Source of the DNA: Streptomyces roseochromogenus subsp. oscitans DS 12.976
Lineage (GTDB): Bacteria; Actinomycetota; Actinomycetes; Streptomycetales; Streptomycetaceae
Reading direction: 5' to 3'
Assembly (NCBI RefSeq): GCF_000497445.1
Contig: NZ_CM002285.1
Location: forward strand, 3,873,479 to 3,937,478
Length of the DNA: 64,000 nucleotides
A program made the position numbers and the translations under genes. Positions within the stretch are counted from its first letter, which is position 1; each line of letters begins with the position of its first letter. The notes beneath the pieces are model-generated. The model saw only the letters and a program-made list of their open reading frames with translations. It made no database searches and was not told where the DNA came from. Shown piece by piece: positions 16,882 through 25,390 of this stretch.

Positions 16882-17844
16882 ATGTGGCCAGGAGAGCAGC
16901 CGTCGAGGGGCAACCAGAACCCGCAGCAGCACCCGAACGGGCATCAGTCGAACCCGTACCTGCAGCCTGGTCCCGGCCAGCCGAACCCGTACCAGCAGCC
17001 TCAACCCTGGCAGATGCCCCCGCAGCAGCCGACCGCCGGCGCGCCCGTGCCTCCGCCGACGGGCGGCGGCCGGAACCGGACCAGCATCGTCGCCGTCATC
17101 GCCGCGACGGCCGTCGTACTTGCCGCGGGCGTCACCGGACTCCTGGTGCTCGGCAACCACAAGCACGACGGCCCCCATCCGAAGCCCACCAACACCGCCT
17201 CTCCGACGCAGAGTTCCGACAATCCGCGGAGCCCCGACACCCAAGCCGCCACGATCAAGGGCTGGAAGGTCCTGACGAACCCGGAGCAGGGAATCGCGTT
17301 CGACGTCCCGCCCCAATGGGAGATCCAGTCCGCCGGCTGGGTCTCCTATGTCGCCAAGGACGGGGACCCGAACGACAACCCACTCATCGCGATACGCAAT
17401 GTCGCGATGCTGCAGAAGAAGTGGTGTTCCTCCGACAACGACCGGGACGGCACGCTGGAGGACACACCGCTGGCTCAGGTGGGTACGAGGGGCAACAACG
17501 GTTACCGAAGCGCTCAGGACATCGCCGACTCCGACCCGAAGACCTGGGTGTACGGCGGGTACACCCAGCCGGACAAGACAAATGTGAAGACCAGCGTCGA
17601 AGCGTTCACCACGAACTCCGGCCTCAAGGGCACTCTGGGCACTGCCTGGTCCGTGGGCGTGAAGAAGTCGAAAAAGTGTGCGTCGGACGGCAAGGCCTGG
17701 ACCTTCGGCTTCAAGAACGCCTCAGGGGACCTGGTCTCCTGGTCGTTCTTCGGCGCCAAGAACGTGCCCAACGAGGTACCGGATGCGACGATACGGAAAA
17801 TTGCCGCCACGGTACGGCTCTACAAGGCGCCGTCGGACTCCTGA
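16882..17844 (+). CDS. Membrane-anchored protein with Pro/Gln-rich N-terminus
   Basis: A 320-residue protein. The start at ATG 16882 (MWPGEQPSRG) is preferred over an upstream in-frame ATG because the extra residues look random. Residues 1-75 are Pro/Gln/Asn rich (NPYLQPGPGQPNPYQQPQPW), then one membrane helix (about 78-104: TSIVAVIAATAVVLAAGVTGLLVL), a Ser/Thr/Pro stalk and an extracellular domain of about 180 residues containing GIAFDVPPQWEI, GWVSYVAKDG and two Cys (KKWCSS, KKCASD). The layout resembles actinobacterial surface proteins of unknown function whose cytoplasmic tail may be a kinase or scaffold target. A hairpin lies 70 bases after the stop. Confidence 0.75.
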   Translation: MWPGEQPSRGNQNPQQHPNGHQSNPYLQPGPGQPNPYQQPQPWQMPPQQPTAGAPVPPPTGGGRNRTSIVAVIAATAVVLAAGVTGLLVLGNHKHDGPHPKPTNTASPTQSSDNPRSPDTQAATIKGWKVLTNPEQGIAFDVPPQWEIQSAGWVSYVAKDGDPNDNPLIAIRNVAMLQKKWCSSDNDRDGTLEDTPLAQVGTRGNNGYRSAQDIADSDPKTWVYGGYTQPDKTNVKTSVEAFTTNSGLKGTLGTAWSVGVKKSKKCASDGKAWTFGFKNASGDLVSWSFFGAKNVPNEVPDATIRKIAATVRLYKAPSDS

Positions 17845-17914
17845 CCGTTGTTCGCCGGTATCTTGGCATCCGACCGAGTGATCCCTCGGAACACGCCCGG
17901 TGAGCAGGCAAAAG

Positions 17915-17939
17915 AGCAGGGTCTGACAGAGACCCTGCT
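17915..17939 (+). terminator. Perfect hairpin, likely terminator
   Basis: A 10-base perfect inverted repeat AGCAGGGTCT / AGACCCTGCT with a 5-base loop. It sits 70 bases downstream of the stop at 17844. There is no U-tract, which is usual for streptomycete terminators. Confidence 0.6.
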
Positions 17940-18671
17940 GGTGTTACTGAAGGCTTCTCATTGTGAGTGCCAAGCGATCTAGACGTCGCGAACAGCAGCG
18001 AACGAGCAACCAACTCGGCTGGCACTGCAGCGAGATTTGCGAAGGATCTGCCCTTGCTCGGGGTGGGCGAAGGTGTGTTCGCCCGAGCCATCGCGGTCGG
18101 ACGCGGTCGCGGTTGAATCGGGCGTACTTTTCCCGAAGGCTTCGGCCCTAGGAATGGTGCGGACCGTGACATGGTTCCGTGGTATGCACGGTCGGCGAGG
18201 ACGAGAAGCTGACGGGCAGAAGGCCTGGATCACACCGTGTGTGCGGGCCGCGGTCAGGTCATGCGTGCAGCCGGACAGACGGCGAACCCTGCAGGTGCGC
18301 AGATGAGCCAAGGTGAGCAGGGCCTGCCTGAAGCATCCCAGCCTTCGCCAGCGGGAGTTCAGTTCACTCCCAGCCGTCGGCGACGAGAACGGCCGAGAAC
18401 CCGAGGGCCTGGCATCGTCGGCAATCCGGGACCGACCTTGCGAAATCCGGGGACGCAAGGGGCCACGGTCCTCGCTTCCGCACACAGTGGAGACGAGGCC
18501 TCCACGATTCGCTCACGCAACGCCGAAATCGAACATGCCAGGATCGGCAGTTGCCCCGACCACAGACTGGCGGCCCTCGTCCCGAAGGAGGCATGGACCA
18601 CCCTAGGATCACTGAGGCGGGCTTCGCGCCATTGCACCGTCGCATACACCCACGGCAGGGACGGACCGACC
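17940..18671. other. Long gap upstream of the four-gene WXG locus
   Basis: About 730 bases with no convincing gene. A frame opening at 17963 (MSAKRSRRREQQRT) and one running into 18672 from 18237 are Arg-rich and unlike the downstream protein. The region should contain the promoter of the gene at 18672. No repeat or tRNA is visible. Confidence 0.4.
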
Positions 18672-19007
18672 ATGAGTGACCTACGCCTTGAGGGCACGAT
18701 CTTCGAGGACCTGAAGAGGACCTTCTCAACGATCGCCGACCGTATGGACACCGCGCGCCGCACCCTACGCAACACTGACGGCTCGGTGGTAGGGCCGCCC
18801 GATCTCGTAAACGACGTGCACGCGTTCGCCGATGACTGGGGCTACGGCATCAAGCAGTTGGGCAAGCACAACCAGAACGCGATCAAGATGATCAACAACA
18901 TCGGTTCGTCCTTCGGTCAGCTGGATCAGCAGCTGGCGGAGTCCATGAAGGCGCCGAAGTCCGGCGGCGTTGGCAAGTCAGGCAAGTCCGGCAAGAAGGA
19001 AGGTTGA
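18672..19007 (+). CDS. WXG100-like helical protein with WGYG motif
   Basis: A 111-residue, mostly helical protein. The start at ATG 18672 is chosen over a long upstream frame, since homology-like character begins here (SDLRLEGTIFEDLKRTF). A loop motif DDWGYGIKQLGKHN, with W-G-Y-G, sits between two predicted helices at the place of the WXG turn in WXG100 proteins. The C-terminus is a Gly/Lys/Ser tail (SGGVGKSGKSGKKEG). Such proteins are secretion substrates or partners of type VII systems. It lies six bases before the larger WXG-like protein, and the pair probably acts together. Confidence 0.75.
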   Translation: MSDLRLEGTIFEDLKRTFSTIADRMDTARRTLRNTDGSVVGPPDLVNDVHAFADDWGYGIKQLGKHNQNAIKMINNIGSSFGQLDQQLAESMKAPKSGGVGKSGKSGKKEG

Positions 19008-19013
19008 CGAGCC

Positions 19014-20291
19014 ATGGGACGCCCCACCTTCCCCCACATAGGCTGGGACCCGACTCCCGGAGACGTCGAACAGACCCGCGAACTGGCGAAGAAGCTGGGC
19101 GGCCTGGCGAGCGAGCTCGGCCAGTCTCTGCAGGAGTTGGAACGTATCGAGTGCGGCGCCTGGAAAGGCAAGACAGCGGTCGCCTTCAGCGAACACATCT
19201 CAACCGACGTTACGCCGCTAATCAGGAAGAGCTTCGAGGCCTTCGACAAGGCCTCGCACGCCTTGCACCGCTGGGCCGGTGAACTGTCCGGCTTCCAGGA
19301 TGAGGCTGACCGCCTGGAGAAGGAGGCGGGCGAGAAGCTCGACGCAGAGGCGAAGGCGAAAGCCAAGGCAGGTGACAAGGGCAGCGATGAGCTGGGCAAG
19401 GCATCCGGCCAGGTCAATGTCGTCATCAACAAGGTTCACGACCTGGAGGACCGCTACCGAAAGGCCGCCGTCAGGGTCGGCAAGGAGCTGGATAAGGCAG
19501 GAGACATCGCTCCGGCCGAGCCAGGGTTCTGGTCTAAGCTGGGTAAGGGCATCGAGCATGCCTGGGATGCCACCGGCGAGTGGCTCAAGGAACACGCTGA
19601 CCTGATCAAACTGGTAGGCGATCTTCTGAGCGACCTGAGCGGCATTCTCGGAATGCTGGCGATCATCACTCTGCCGTTCGAGCCGCTGGGAGCCATTTTC
19701 GGTGCGGCGGCGCTGCTCACCAGCGGTCTGGCTCTACTCTCGCATTCCATCGCCAAAGCGTCCGGAGCCGACGTGAGCTGGATGCAGATGGGCTTCGACG
19801 CGCTCGGACTCATGCCCGGGCTCGGTGCCTTCGGCAAGGGCGTGAAGGTGGCGGACGAGGGTGTGGCGGCGATGCGTGCGGCGGGCGAGTTCGGCGAAGG
19901 CTTCAAGGCCGGGAAGCTCGCCGCCGGCGCCCGGAACGTGTTCGCCACGGGTGATCTGGCGGGAAAGGTGGAAGGGGGACTCGCTCTCTTCGGAAAGAAG
20001 GTCGTGCTCGGCGGGAAGTTCGGCGACATCGGTCTCATCTCACACGAGAGCGGAGTCATGAGCCGGTTGGCCGGACTGTCCGAAGCGGGTTACCACCAAG
20101 GCCAGCTACTCGGAAGCAAGGGCCTCAAACTGGTCACAGGAGGAAGGCTGGACCTTCATCCCCTGAGTATGAAGGGCATCGCCTTGGATGCCGGGATCAA
20201 GGCTCTACCGAAGGTCTTCAGTATCCCCCAGCACATCGGAGAAGCGCTCCATCCTGGTGACAGCTTCCATGATGCTGCCACCTCACACTGA
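19014..20291 (+). CDS. Large WXG-domain protein, putative type VII substrate
   Basis: A 425-residue protein. Residues 1-110 form a WXG-like helical hairpin with A-W-K-G (ECGAWKGKTAVAF) in the turn. A charged helical segment rich in Lys/Ala follows, then a hydrophobic zone at about residues 210-245 (LVGDLLSDLSGILGMLAIITLPFEPLGAIFGAAALLT), and a Gly-rich C-terminal half with no motif I know. It has the plan of type VII substrates in which a WXG head carries a larger passenger, but no catalytic residues are evident. It could be a structural or pore-like effector, or a non-toxic relative of the RHS heads. No immunity gene is recognisable nearby. Confidence 0.7.
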   Translation: MGRPTFPHIGWDPTPGDVEQTRELAKKLGGLASELGQSLQELERIECGAWKGKTAVAFSEHISTDVTPLIRKSFEAFDKASHALHRWAGELSGFQDEADRLEKEAGEKLDAEAKAKAKAGDKGSDELGKASGQVNVVINKVHDLEDRYRKAAVRVGKELDKAGDIAPAEPGFWSKLGKGIEHAWDATGEWLKEHADLIKLVGDLLSDLSGILGMLAIITLPFEPLGAIFGAAALLTSGLALLSHSIAKASGADVSWMQMGFDALGLMPGLGAFGKGVKVADEGVAAMRAAGEFGEGFKAGKLAAGARNVFATGDLAGKVEGGLALFGKKVVLGGKFGDIGLISHESGVMSRLAGLSEAGYHQGQLLGSKGLKLVTGGRLDLHPLSMKGIALDAGIKALPKVFSIPQHIGEALHPGDSFHDAATSH

Positions 20292-20305
20292 AAGCGCACC
20301 GGACA

Positions 20306-21214
20306 ATGGCGACCTGGACTCCTGAACCCGGCGAAACGCTCCTCGCCCGCGACTCGATCGTCTTCGCAACAGGCACGGCTCCGGCGGTGGCCGGTATGCG
20401 ATGGTTCCGCGACACGCAGCGAAACGACATCCAAGGTGAACTGTGCGGCTGGCCCGAAGGACCTTCCTTCTCACTTCGGCCCGAGGAGGAGAAGCACCGT
20501 GGCCGACAGGTCGGCCTGTTCGGGTTGCGGGCACTCTACGTCGCTGTCGGCGGCGCGCTGGAAACCCTCGCAGGTTCAGGCAGCTTCCTTCCCGGCTCGG
20601 GCAACAGTCCCGGGCGCGCGCAGGAACTGGAGAACGAAGTGACGGACTTCCCCGTCCTGTGGGCGGCATCCGGCACCCTCGCCCGGACGCTGCCTTGGCA
20701 GATCGACCCCTCACGCTGCCCGGAAAACTACCGAACCCACATCATCATCACGGACCGGCGCGTGGTCATCACCGGTTTCCCCGACGATGACCTGCTACGT
20801 GACCAGGTCCTCTGGGAGGCCGGGCGGTCGCAGATAGCGTGTGTCGAACGGATGCGATACAGCAGTGTGGGCGGCGAAGCGAAGGTGCATTTTACTGACG
20901 GTTCATGGTGCAGACTCGCCCCGCCGAACAAGAGGCAGTACTGGCCTGTGCTCCGGCACTTGGTCCATCCCCCCGAGCTCGTCCCCTGGGATGCCCTGAC
21001 CCCCCGACAGCGCGCGTACGTTGAGTCTTACCTCTCATCAGTGAGTGATCGGGACAGCTCCGTCGCGCCGGTGGTGACCCGCCGTCCCAGCGGAAAGTTC
21101 CTCATCGAAGTGACGACCACCCAGCGCGTGAAGCCCGATTTGGGCGTCCTGAAGCCTTTCTGCTTCATGAGTCAGGCGGGCGGACGCGGCGGATTCGATC
21201 CAAACGACCTCTGA
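20306..21214 (+). CDS. Uncharacterised protein of the WXG locus
   Basis: A 302-residue cytoplasmic protein with no signal peptide. Patterns such as FPVLWAASGTLARTLPW, YRTHIIITDRRVVITGFPDDD and VHFTDGSWCRLAPP suggest a beta-rich domain resembling bacterial PH-like folds (the phrase TDRRVVI is typical of those), but I cannot name a family. It begins 14 bases after the WXG substrate gene and belongs to the same likely operon. It could act as a chaperone, a regulator, or an immunity protein; the sequence does not decide. Confidence 0.6.
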   Translation: MATWTPEPGETLLARDSIVFATGTAPAVAGMRWFRDTQRNDIQGELCGWPEGPSFSLRPEEEKHRGRQVGLFGLRALYVAVGGALETLAGSGSFLPGSGNSPGRAQELENEVTDFPVLWAASGTLARTLPWQIDPSRCPENYRTHIIITDRRVVITGFPDDDLLRDQVLWEAGRSQIACVERMRYSSVGGEAKVHFTDGSWCRLAPPNKRQYWPVLRHLVHPPELVPWDALTPRQRAYVESYLSSVSDRDSSVAPVVTRRPSGKFLIEVTTTQRVKPDLGVLKPFCFMSQAGGRGGFDPNDL

Positions 21215-21233
21215 CACCCGACTGGAGTATCTA

Positions 21234-21893
21234 ATGACCACCACCGTCGAGGTCGAGTCCGAGATCGTCCCACCGTTCTCGTTCGTCGCGCCGAACGGCC
21301 TTCACGCGCTTCCCATAGCCCCCTCGCCTGAGGAACGTGCAGGGCTTTCCCGTGAGTTCGTGCGCGAGCTCTACTCCAGTGGCAACGAGGCAATCTGGGA
21401 GCCCTCGGCACCTTTCTACGCCGCCCTCGCCGAGTACATGGCCGATAACGGATTTGCTTACTCCGCCATGGGGCTCTTCGCGCGAGAGGAAGGAGGGGTC
21501 GCACAGTGCGCCCTGACGGTCGCCGTAGCCAAGACCGACCAGACCGACACCGAGATAGCCGCCCAGGGCATTCTCGCCGCGCTGTCAGGAAACCCCTACA
21601 ACGATGCCCGTTGGCTCGACCTGCCCTGTGGACCGGCGGTTTCCTGCGTGCGCGTCAACGAACTCACCGTCCAACCCGAGGTGACACGCGCCGATGGGCC
21701 GGTCGAACTTCTGACTGGCCAGATCCAGGTCCACGTCCCGTTCTCCACGGGGCCGTACACAGTTGTCTTCACATTGGACACCGCCGCCATGGACTACTGG
21801 GCAGAGTTCTGCAACATGATGTCTGCCATCCTCCAGACCATCTCATTCGAATCCCCCTCCGAGGACCTGTCCAGCGTGTCAATCCCCGCGTAG
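21234..21893 (+). CDS. Uncharacterised protein of the WXG locus
   Basis: A 219-residue acidic protein without signal peptide or membrane helix. It has segments APNGLHALPIAPSPEERAG, ADNGFAYSAMGLFAREEGG and ILQTISFESP. Length and mixed alpha/beta character would suit an EspG-like chaperone of type VII substrates, but I see no diagnostic motif, so that is only a guess from context. It is 19 bases after the previous gene and is the last gene of the four-gene run; an IS3 remnant follows. Confidence 0.55.
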   Translation: MTTTVEVESEIVPPFSFVAPNGLHALPIAPSPEERAGLSREFVRELYSSGNEAIWEPSAPFYAALAEYMADNGFAYSAMGLFAREEGGVAQCALTVAVAKTDQTDTEIAAQGILAALSGNPYNDARWLDLPCGPAVSCVRVNELTVQPEVTRADGPVELLTGQIQVHVPFSTGPYTVVFTLDTAAMDYWAEFCNMMSAILQTISFESPSEDLSSVSIPA

Positions 21894-21899
21894 CGTGGA

Positions 21900-22815
21900 G
21901 AGTTTGTTACGCCATTTCGGCCCTGAGCCAGCAGAGGTCCGCGATCCAGGTCAAGATCTTGATGCATTCCTCGGCACAGGTGGACAAGTGGTGCCGGTGG
22001 GCGAACTCGATCTTGGGCGTGCTCCCTCGGCGGCACCGTTGTCCAGCGCGCCCTGACTCGCCCCATAAACTGCACGGTCCCCACCCGGCAGCAGCCGCGG
22101 TCCGTGGGCGGACATCGCGTGGCCGAGTACCCGGCAGGGGACCAAGTCCTCGACGGTGGCGAGATGGAGCGGCCCTCGTCGATGTCGATCTACGTGAATT
22201 CCCCGCACCACAACACGTCGGGTGCGACAGCGGCGAAGGTGCAAGTGCACCAGATCCCCGGCTGGGTCCCGGCGGCCCGTCCGGGGCAGGCTCCATCGCC
22301 GTTTCGGTCGCCGTCCACACAGCCCCGGCCCGGTCATCAGCGCCGCCCCTGTGTCCTTGGAGGCGATCCAGCCGGCCTCGTGCAGTTCGCGAGTGATCTG
22401 GGGCGAGCCGTACGTGCTGTCCGAGGCGGCAGACAGCCGCTTGCTCTCCTCATCCAGCCGCTCCTGGCACTGTTCGCGAGCTGTGGGAGCACGGTTGATC
22501 CACTTGTGGAGCCAGGACTGCGCTCTCGTGCGGGATGCCGAACATGGCCTTCTGGTACGCGATGAACTCCGCCACGCTCGCTGGTTCATCGAGTCCTTTA
22601 CCCACAGACCACCGAGCGCTTGAGAAGATCACGCTTCATCAGCAGCTCGGGACGCTCCTTGTCCCACTGCGCTTTCTGCGGCCGCGGCCGGGCCAGTTCC
22701 TCAGGCTCCGGCTCACTCAGCGCGCCGCCCGCGTCCTGGCGGCCGGCCTCGCGGCCGACCTACACCCAGTTGTGCAAGGTGTACGCGTTGACCCTGAACT
22801 TACCCCCGTGTATTT
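21900..22815 (-). mobile_element. Eroded IS3-family insertion sequence
   Basis: Read on the minus strand, about 22815 to 22610 gives an OrfA-like piece (TLHNWV, then ELARPRPQKAQWDKE and LLMKRDLLKRSV, matching the usual LRRENR.L.MERD.LKRA pattern). From about 22600 onward come OrfB pieces: EFIAYQKAMFGIPHES, SWLHKWINRAPTAREQ, STYGSPQITRELHEAGW and, near 21960, FAHRHHLSTCAEECIKILTW. Several frameshifts and deletions separate the pieces, including loss of most of the DDE core. No terminal inverted repeats are clear. The element begins directly after the stop codon of the secreted cassette gene (copy 2). Confidence 0.75.
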
Positions 22816-22817
22816 GG

Positions 22818-23870
22818 CTAGCGATTGACGGCCTGGATCTCCTGGACGACCACGTCCTGCTCTGCACCAAACGTGCCGTCCGGAAGGTCTCCGTCCTGTC
22901 CCGTTGTGCTCGTCCAGCTGATCTCCCAGGTGATAGTCGCCTGAAGCTTGTACGAGCCGTCGCCGGAGGAGCGCAGGTACTTGACTCCACAGGGCGGGGT
23001 CTCGTCGGACTTGCCCTTCGCATAGGGCTCGCCGATCTGCCCGTCGTGGATCCCGCACTGACCGGAGGCAGGATAGGTAACCGCGTCGTCCGTGCCCGGC
23101 TTGATCGTCAACGAGACCGGCTCGGCGGTAGTTGTCGCGCTGAGACCAAGCAACGGTACGGACGCGGTGACGGAAACCGGCTTGAAGTTCGCGGTGTCCA
23201 GCCATGCCCAGGTAGGCAGGTTCACCTTCGTTGTGCCCTCGGGGGCCAGGGTGACCTTGGTCGAGGGAACGCGAATTTCGGCGTAGGCGAGCTGGGCGAG
23301 CATCTCGGGGCTGATGGCCTGGGGCGCGTCAGCCGGCGGCGCCGCCCCCTTGTCAACCCAGAAGGGCAACTTGTCGCAGTCCTGGGACGCCGGGTCCGCC
23401 TCGCGTCCCTCGGTGACGTAGGCGTCCCACCAGTAGCCCTTGCCTTCCTTGTCCTTGTTGAAGTCCTTGTACGGGTCGCCGTTGACGAAATAGTTCTGGG
23501 TCTTCAGCGACCACTCGGGGCTAGGCGCGCTGCTTTCCCACACCTGCCGCATCTGCGACTCAAGTGCCTTGGGCGTGTACTTCGGCGCGTAGTAGCAGGC
23601 AGGGGGAGTCCAAGACGTCGTCGACGTGACGGGCCCGACCGAACTGCCGGTGCCATTCTTGGAGCGGTCGAAGACGATCGCGCCGGAAACGGCTGACGAA
23701 ACCTTGTCACCGTCGACCCCGGCCGAGGCGTGCGCATCCGTTCCCGAACCTGATCCTCCGCCAAGGGAACCACCCGGAGGGTCCTGTGCGGCGAGGGCAC
23801 TTGGTATGGAACACAGCCCGGCTGTTCCCACGGCCACAGTGACCACGGCCATCCGGAGCGCCTTGATCAC
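22818..23870 (-). CDS. Cassette secreted protein, copy 2
   Basis: A 350-residue secreted protein, paralogue of 9500-10567. The start is GTG at 23868-23870, which overlaps the lipoprotein stop by four bases (GTGA) and gives a signal peptide (VIKALRMAVVTVAVGTAGLC then SIPSALAA). A longer frame to 23921 lies inside the lipoprotein gene. The body shares WTPPACYYAPKYTP, IRVPSTKVTLAPEGTTKVNLP, TWAWLDTANFKPVSVTAS and the C-terminal VVVQEIQAVNR with copies 1 and 3. Cys positions are conserved. Function unknown. It is intact, although an IS3 remnant abuts its stop codon. Confidence 0.85.
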   Translation of the reverse strand: MIKALRMAVVTVAVGTAGLCSIPSALAAQDPPGGSLGGGSGSGTDAHASAGVDGDKVSSAVSGAIVFDRSKNGTGSSVGPVTSTTSWTPPACYYAPKYTPKALESQMRQVWESSAPSPEWSLKTQNYFVNGDPYKDFNKDKEGKGYWWDAYVTEGREADPASQDCDKLPFWVDKGAAPPADAPQAISPEMLAQLAYAEIRVPSTKVTLAPEGTTKVNLPTWAWLDTANFKPVSVTASVPLLGLSATTTAEPVSLTIKPGTDDAVTYPASGQCGIHDGQIGEPYAKGKSDETPPCGVKYLRSSGDGSYKLQATITWEISWTSTTGQDGDLPDGTFGAEQDVVVQEIQAVNR

Positions 23871-24520
23871 GCCTGGCACCCCACAGCACCACGGGTCGAC
23901 GTGATCTTCACGAGCTGCCAAACTCCCTGCTCGTTCTTAGTGACCTGAGCGCTGTAGGCGACGTAGTTGTCCTTGGTCACCTTCGTACCCTTGAGCTCCC
24001 CGGTCTTGATGACCCGGCTGTAACCCTTGCTCTCGTCGCCGCAGTAGCCGATCGCTGCGTTGGTCGTGGATTTCACCTTCACGACGCGGTTGAAGTAGCG
24101 CACGGAGCCCGTGACAGTCCAGCCGGCATCCTTGAACTGCTGAACCCACTTCTGAGCGGCTGCCGCGCCCTCACCGTCCGTGTAGTACTTCAAGGCGGGA
24201 AGTCCCGGGTTCTGGGCGACGATCGCCGCATCGAGCGCGCGGTGGAACTCCGCATTGTCACGCAGGATCGCGTCCTTGACGGAGTTACCGGTCTCTTCAG
24301 GTGTGAAGGTCAGTTTCACGTCCGACGGAAGCTTGATCTCCGGGCGCTTGGCTGAGTCCGATCGGCTGGCGCTGGGCGACGCGGTCTTCTGACCCCCTGC
24401 ATCCGCGCCTGCGATCTTGCCGTTGTCGTCGGATCCGGCATCGCCGCCTCCGCAGGCAGTGAGCAGCAGGGCCGCGGATGTGATGAGCACGGCTGTGACG
24501 AGCCGGGCAGGGCGGTTCAC
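23867..24520 (-). CDS. Cassette lipoprotein, copy 2
   Basis: A 217-residue lipoprotein, paralogue of 8856-9512. GTG start with an ACAGGAG ribosome site six bases away; signal peptide ending in lipobox LLTAC (Cys 23). The linker has KIAGADAGG, then a folded domain starting PEIKLPSDV and containing KYYTDGEGAAAAQKWVQQFK, GSVRYFNRVVKVKS and a C-terminal VAYSAQVTKNEQGVWQLV, each with a counterpart in copy 1. Its translation is coupled to the secreted partner by GTGA. It is likely on the outer face of the membrane. No catalytic motif is evident. Confidence 0.85.
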   Translation of the reverse strand: MNRPARLVTAVLITSAALLLTACGGGDAGSDDNGKIAGADAGGQKTASPSASRSDSAKRPEIKLPSDVKLTFTPEETGNSVKDAILRDNAEFHRALDAAIVAQNPGLPALKYYTDGEGAAAAQKWVQQFKDAGWTVTGSVRYFNRVVKVKSTTNAAIGYCGDESKGYSRVIKTGELKGTKVTKDNYVAYSAQVTKNEQGVWQLVKITSTRGAVGCQA

Positions 24521-24666
24521 TTCAGGCTCCTGTCAAGGTCGTGGGTAGCTCAGCTAACCAACGCCACCCATGGGGTGTGTGGCGCCACCAGCCGGGCTTC
24601 CGTCAAGATGGCATAAACCGATAGATGGATCAGAGGAAGAGCAACCCGGGGCTGCCTCTTCCGGAA

Positions 24667-24733
24667 TCAGGCGGTCAACAGCAGGGCCGCGGATGCGGTG
24701 AGCGCAGCCTAAAGAGCCGGGCGGGGCGTTCAC
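24667..24733 (-). pseudogene. 5' relic of a cassette lipoprotein gene
   Basis: This piece repeats the beginning of the lipoprotein gene just downstream (24461-24520). It starts GTGAACGCC, and in one frame encodes LTASAALLLTA followed by TGA exactly where the lipobox Cys TGC would be. A one-base loss near the start shifts the frame. It is therefore the signal-peptide end of a lost duplicate. The surrounding 24521-24832 contains nothing else I can recognise. Confidence 0.65.
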
Positions 24734-24832
24734 TTGGCGCCTCCGGGCGAGGCCAGAGCTCTCTCGATCCGGGCAGTGCGGCCAGGCCACTGAGGCGCGA
24801 GCCGCACCGCCCGTCATCGCTCCAGCGGCCTA

Positions 24833-25132
24833 CTAACCCTTGGCACCCTTGGCCAGCCGGTCGTCCAGGTCCTCGTACGCCTTCTTCGCGTCCGTCAGGA
24901 ACTTGGACAGACCGTGCAGACCCTGGATGGTCTTCGCCGCGCCCTTGGTGAAGTCCTTGATGGAGTCCTCGTAGGAGCCTGAGGCCTTCTGCGTGGTGAA
25001 GCCGTGCGCCACGAGGTTCTCCACGCCCCTCTCGATGCCCTTGAGCTGCTCTTCCATGTGGTGCATGGCCTTGATGAGCTCGCCAGCCTGCTTGTCCATC
25101 TCGGCATAAGTAAGGTCAGTGTCCTTGGCCAT
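24833..25132 (-). CDS. WXG100-like small secreted protein
   Basis: A 99-residue helical protein with GGAGGGAG ribosome site. It has the ESX size and two-helix character (LTYAEMDKQAGELIKAMHHMEEQ, then IERGVENLVAHGFTTQKASGSYEDSIKDF), with the WXG turn replaced by a GFTTQKASGSY segment. Such proteins occur beside EccC-like ATPases in Streptomyces. It is divergent from the EccC-like gene, 258 bases away, so the two may share regulation. It could be the export signal carrier for this machine. Confidence 0.75.
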   Translation of the reverse strand: MAKDTDLTYAEMDKQAGELIKAMHHMEEQLKGIERGVENLVAHGFTTQKASGSYEDSIKDFTKGAAKTIQGLHGLSKFLTDAKKAYEDLDDRLAKGAKG

Positions 25133-25390
25133 GACGGCTCCCTCCCGTTCCGATCGCCACGGGGCCTTCCCCCGTGGCCTGAAGTCGCGACGCTACCCCG
25201 GCGTGCCACCGCAAGCGTCCGCACGAGCAAAGATCCTACGGCTGAGACCGTTGAGGCCACAGGGCAGTTGTGCGAGGGAGTCGTGAACCGGTGCACATCC
25301 CGTTGCGGCACTGTCAGCGGGGACGGCTAATGTCACTACCACTGTGTTCAGCGTTCCGGGGACGGTCTCAGCCCCACGAGGAGGACGAAC

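Noticed and set aside
17963..18151. Small basic protein starting MSAKRSRRREQQ
   Set aside because: It has no ribosome site and no coherent continuation; composition is that of random GC-rich translation.
18237..18671. N-terminal extension of the WGYG protein
   Set aside because: The frame is open but Arg/Pro-rich and has no resemblance to WXG-type proteins; ATG 18672 fits the family length.
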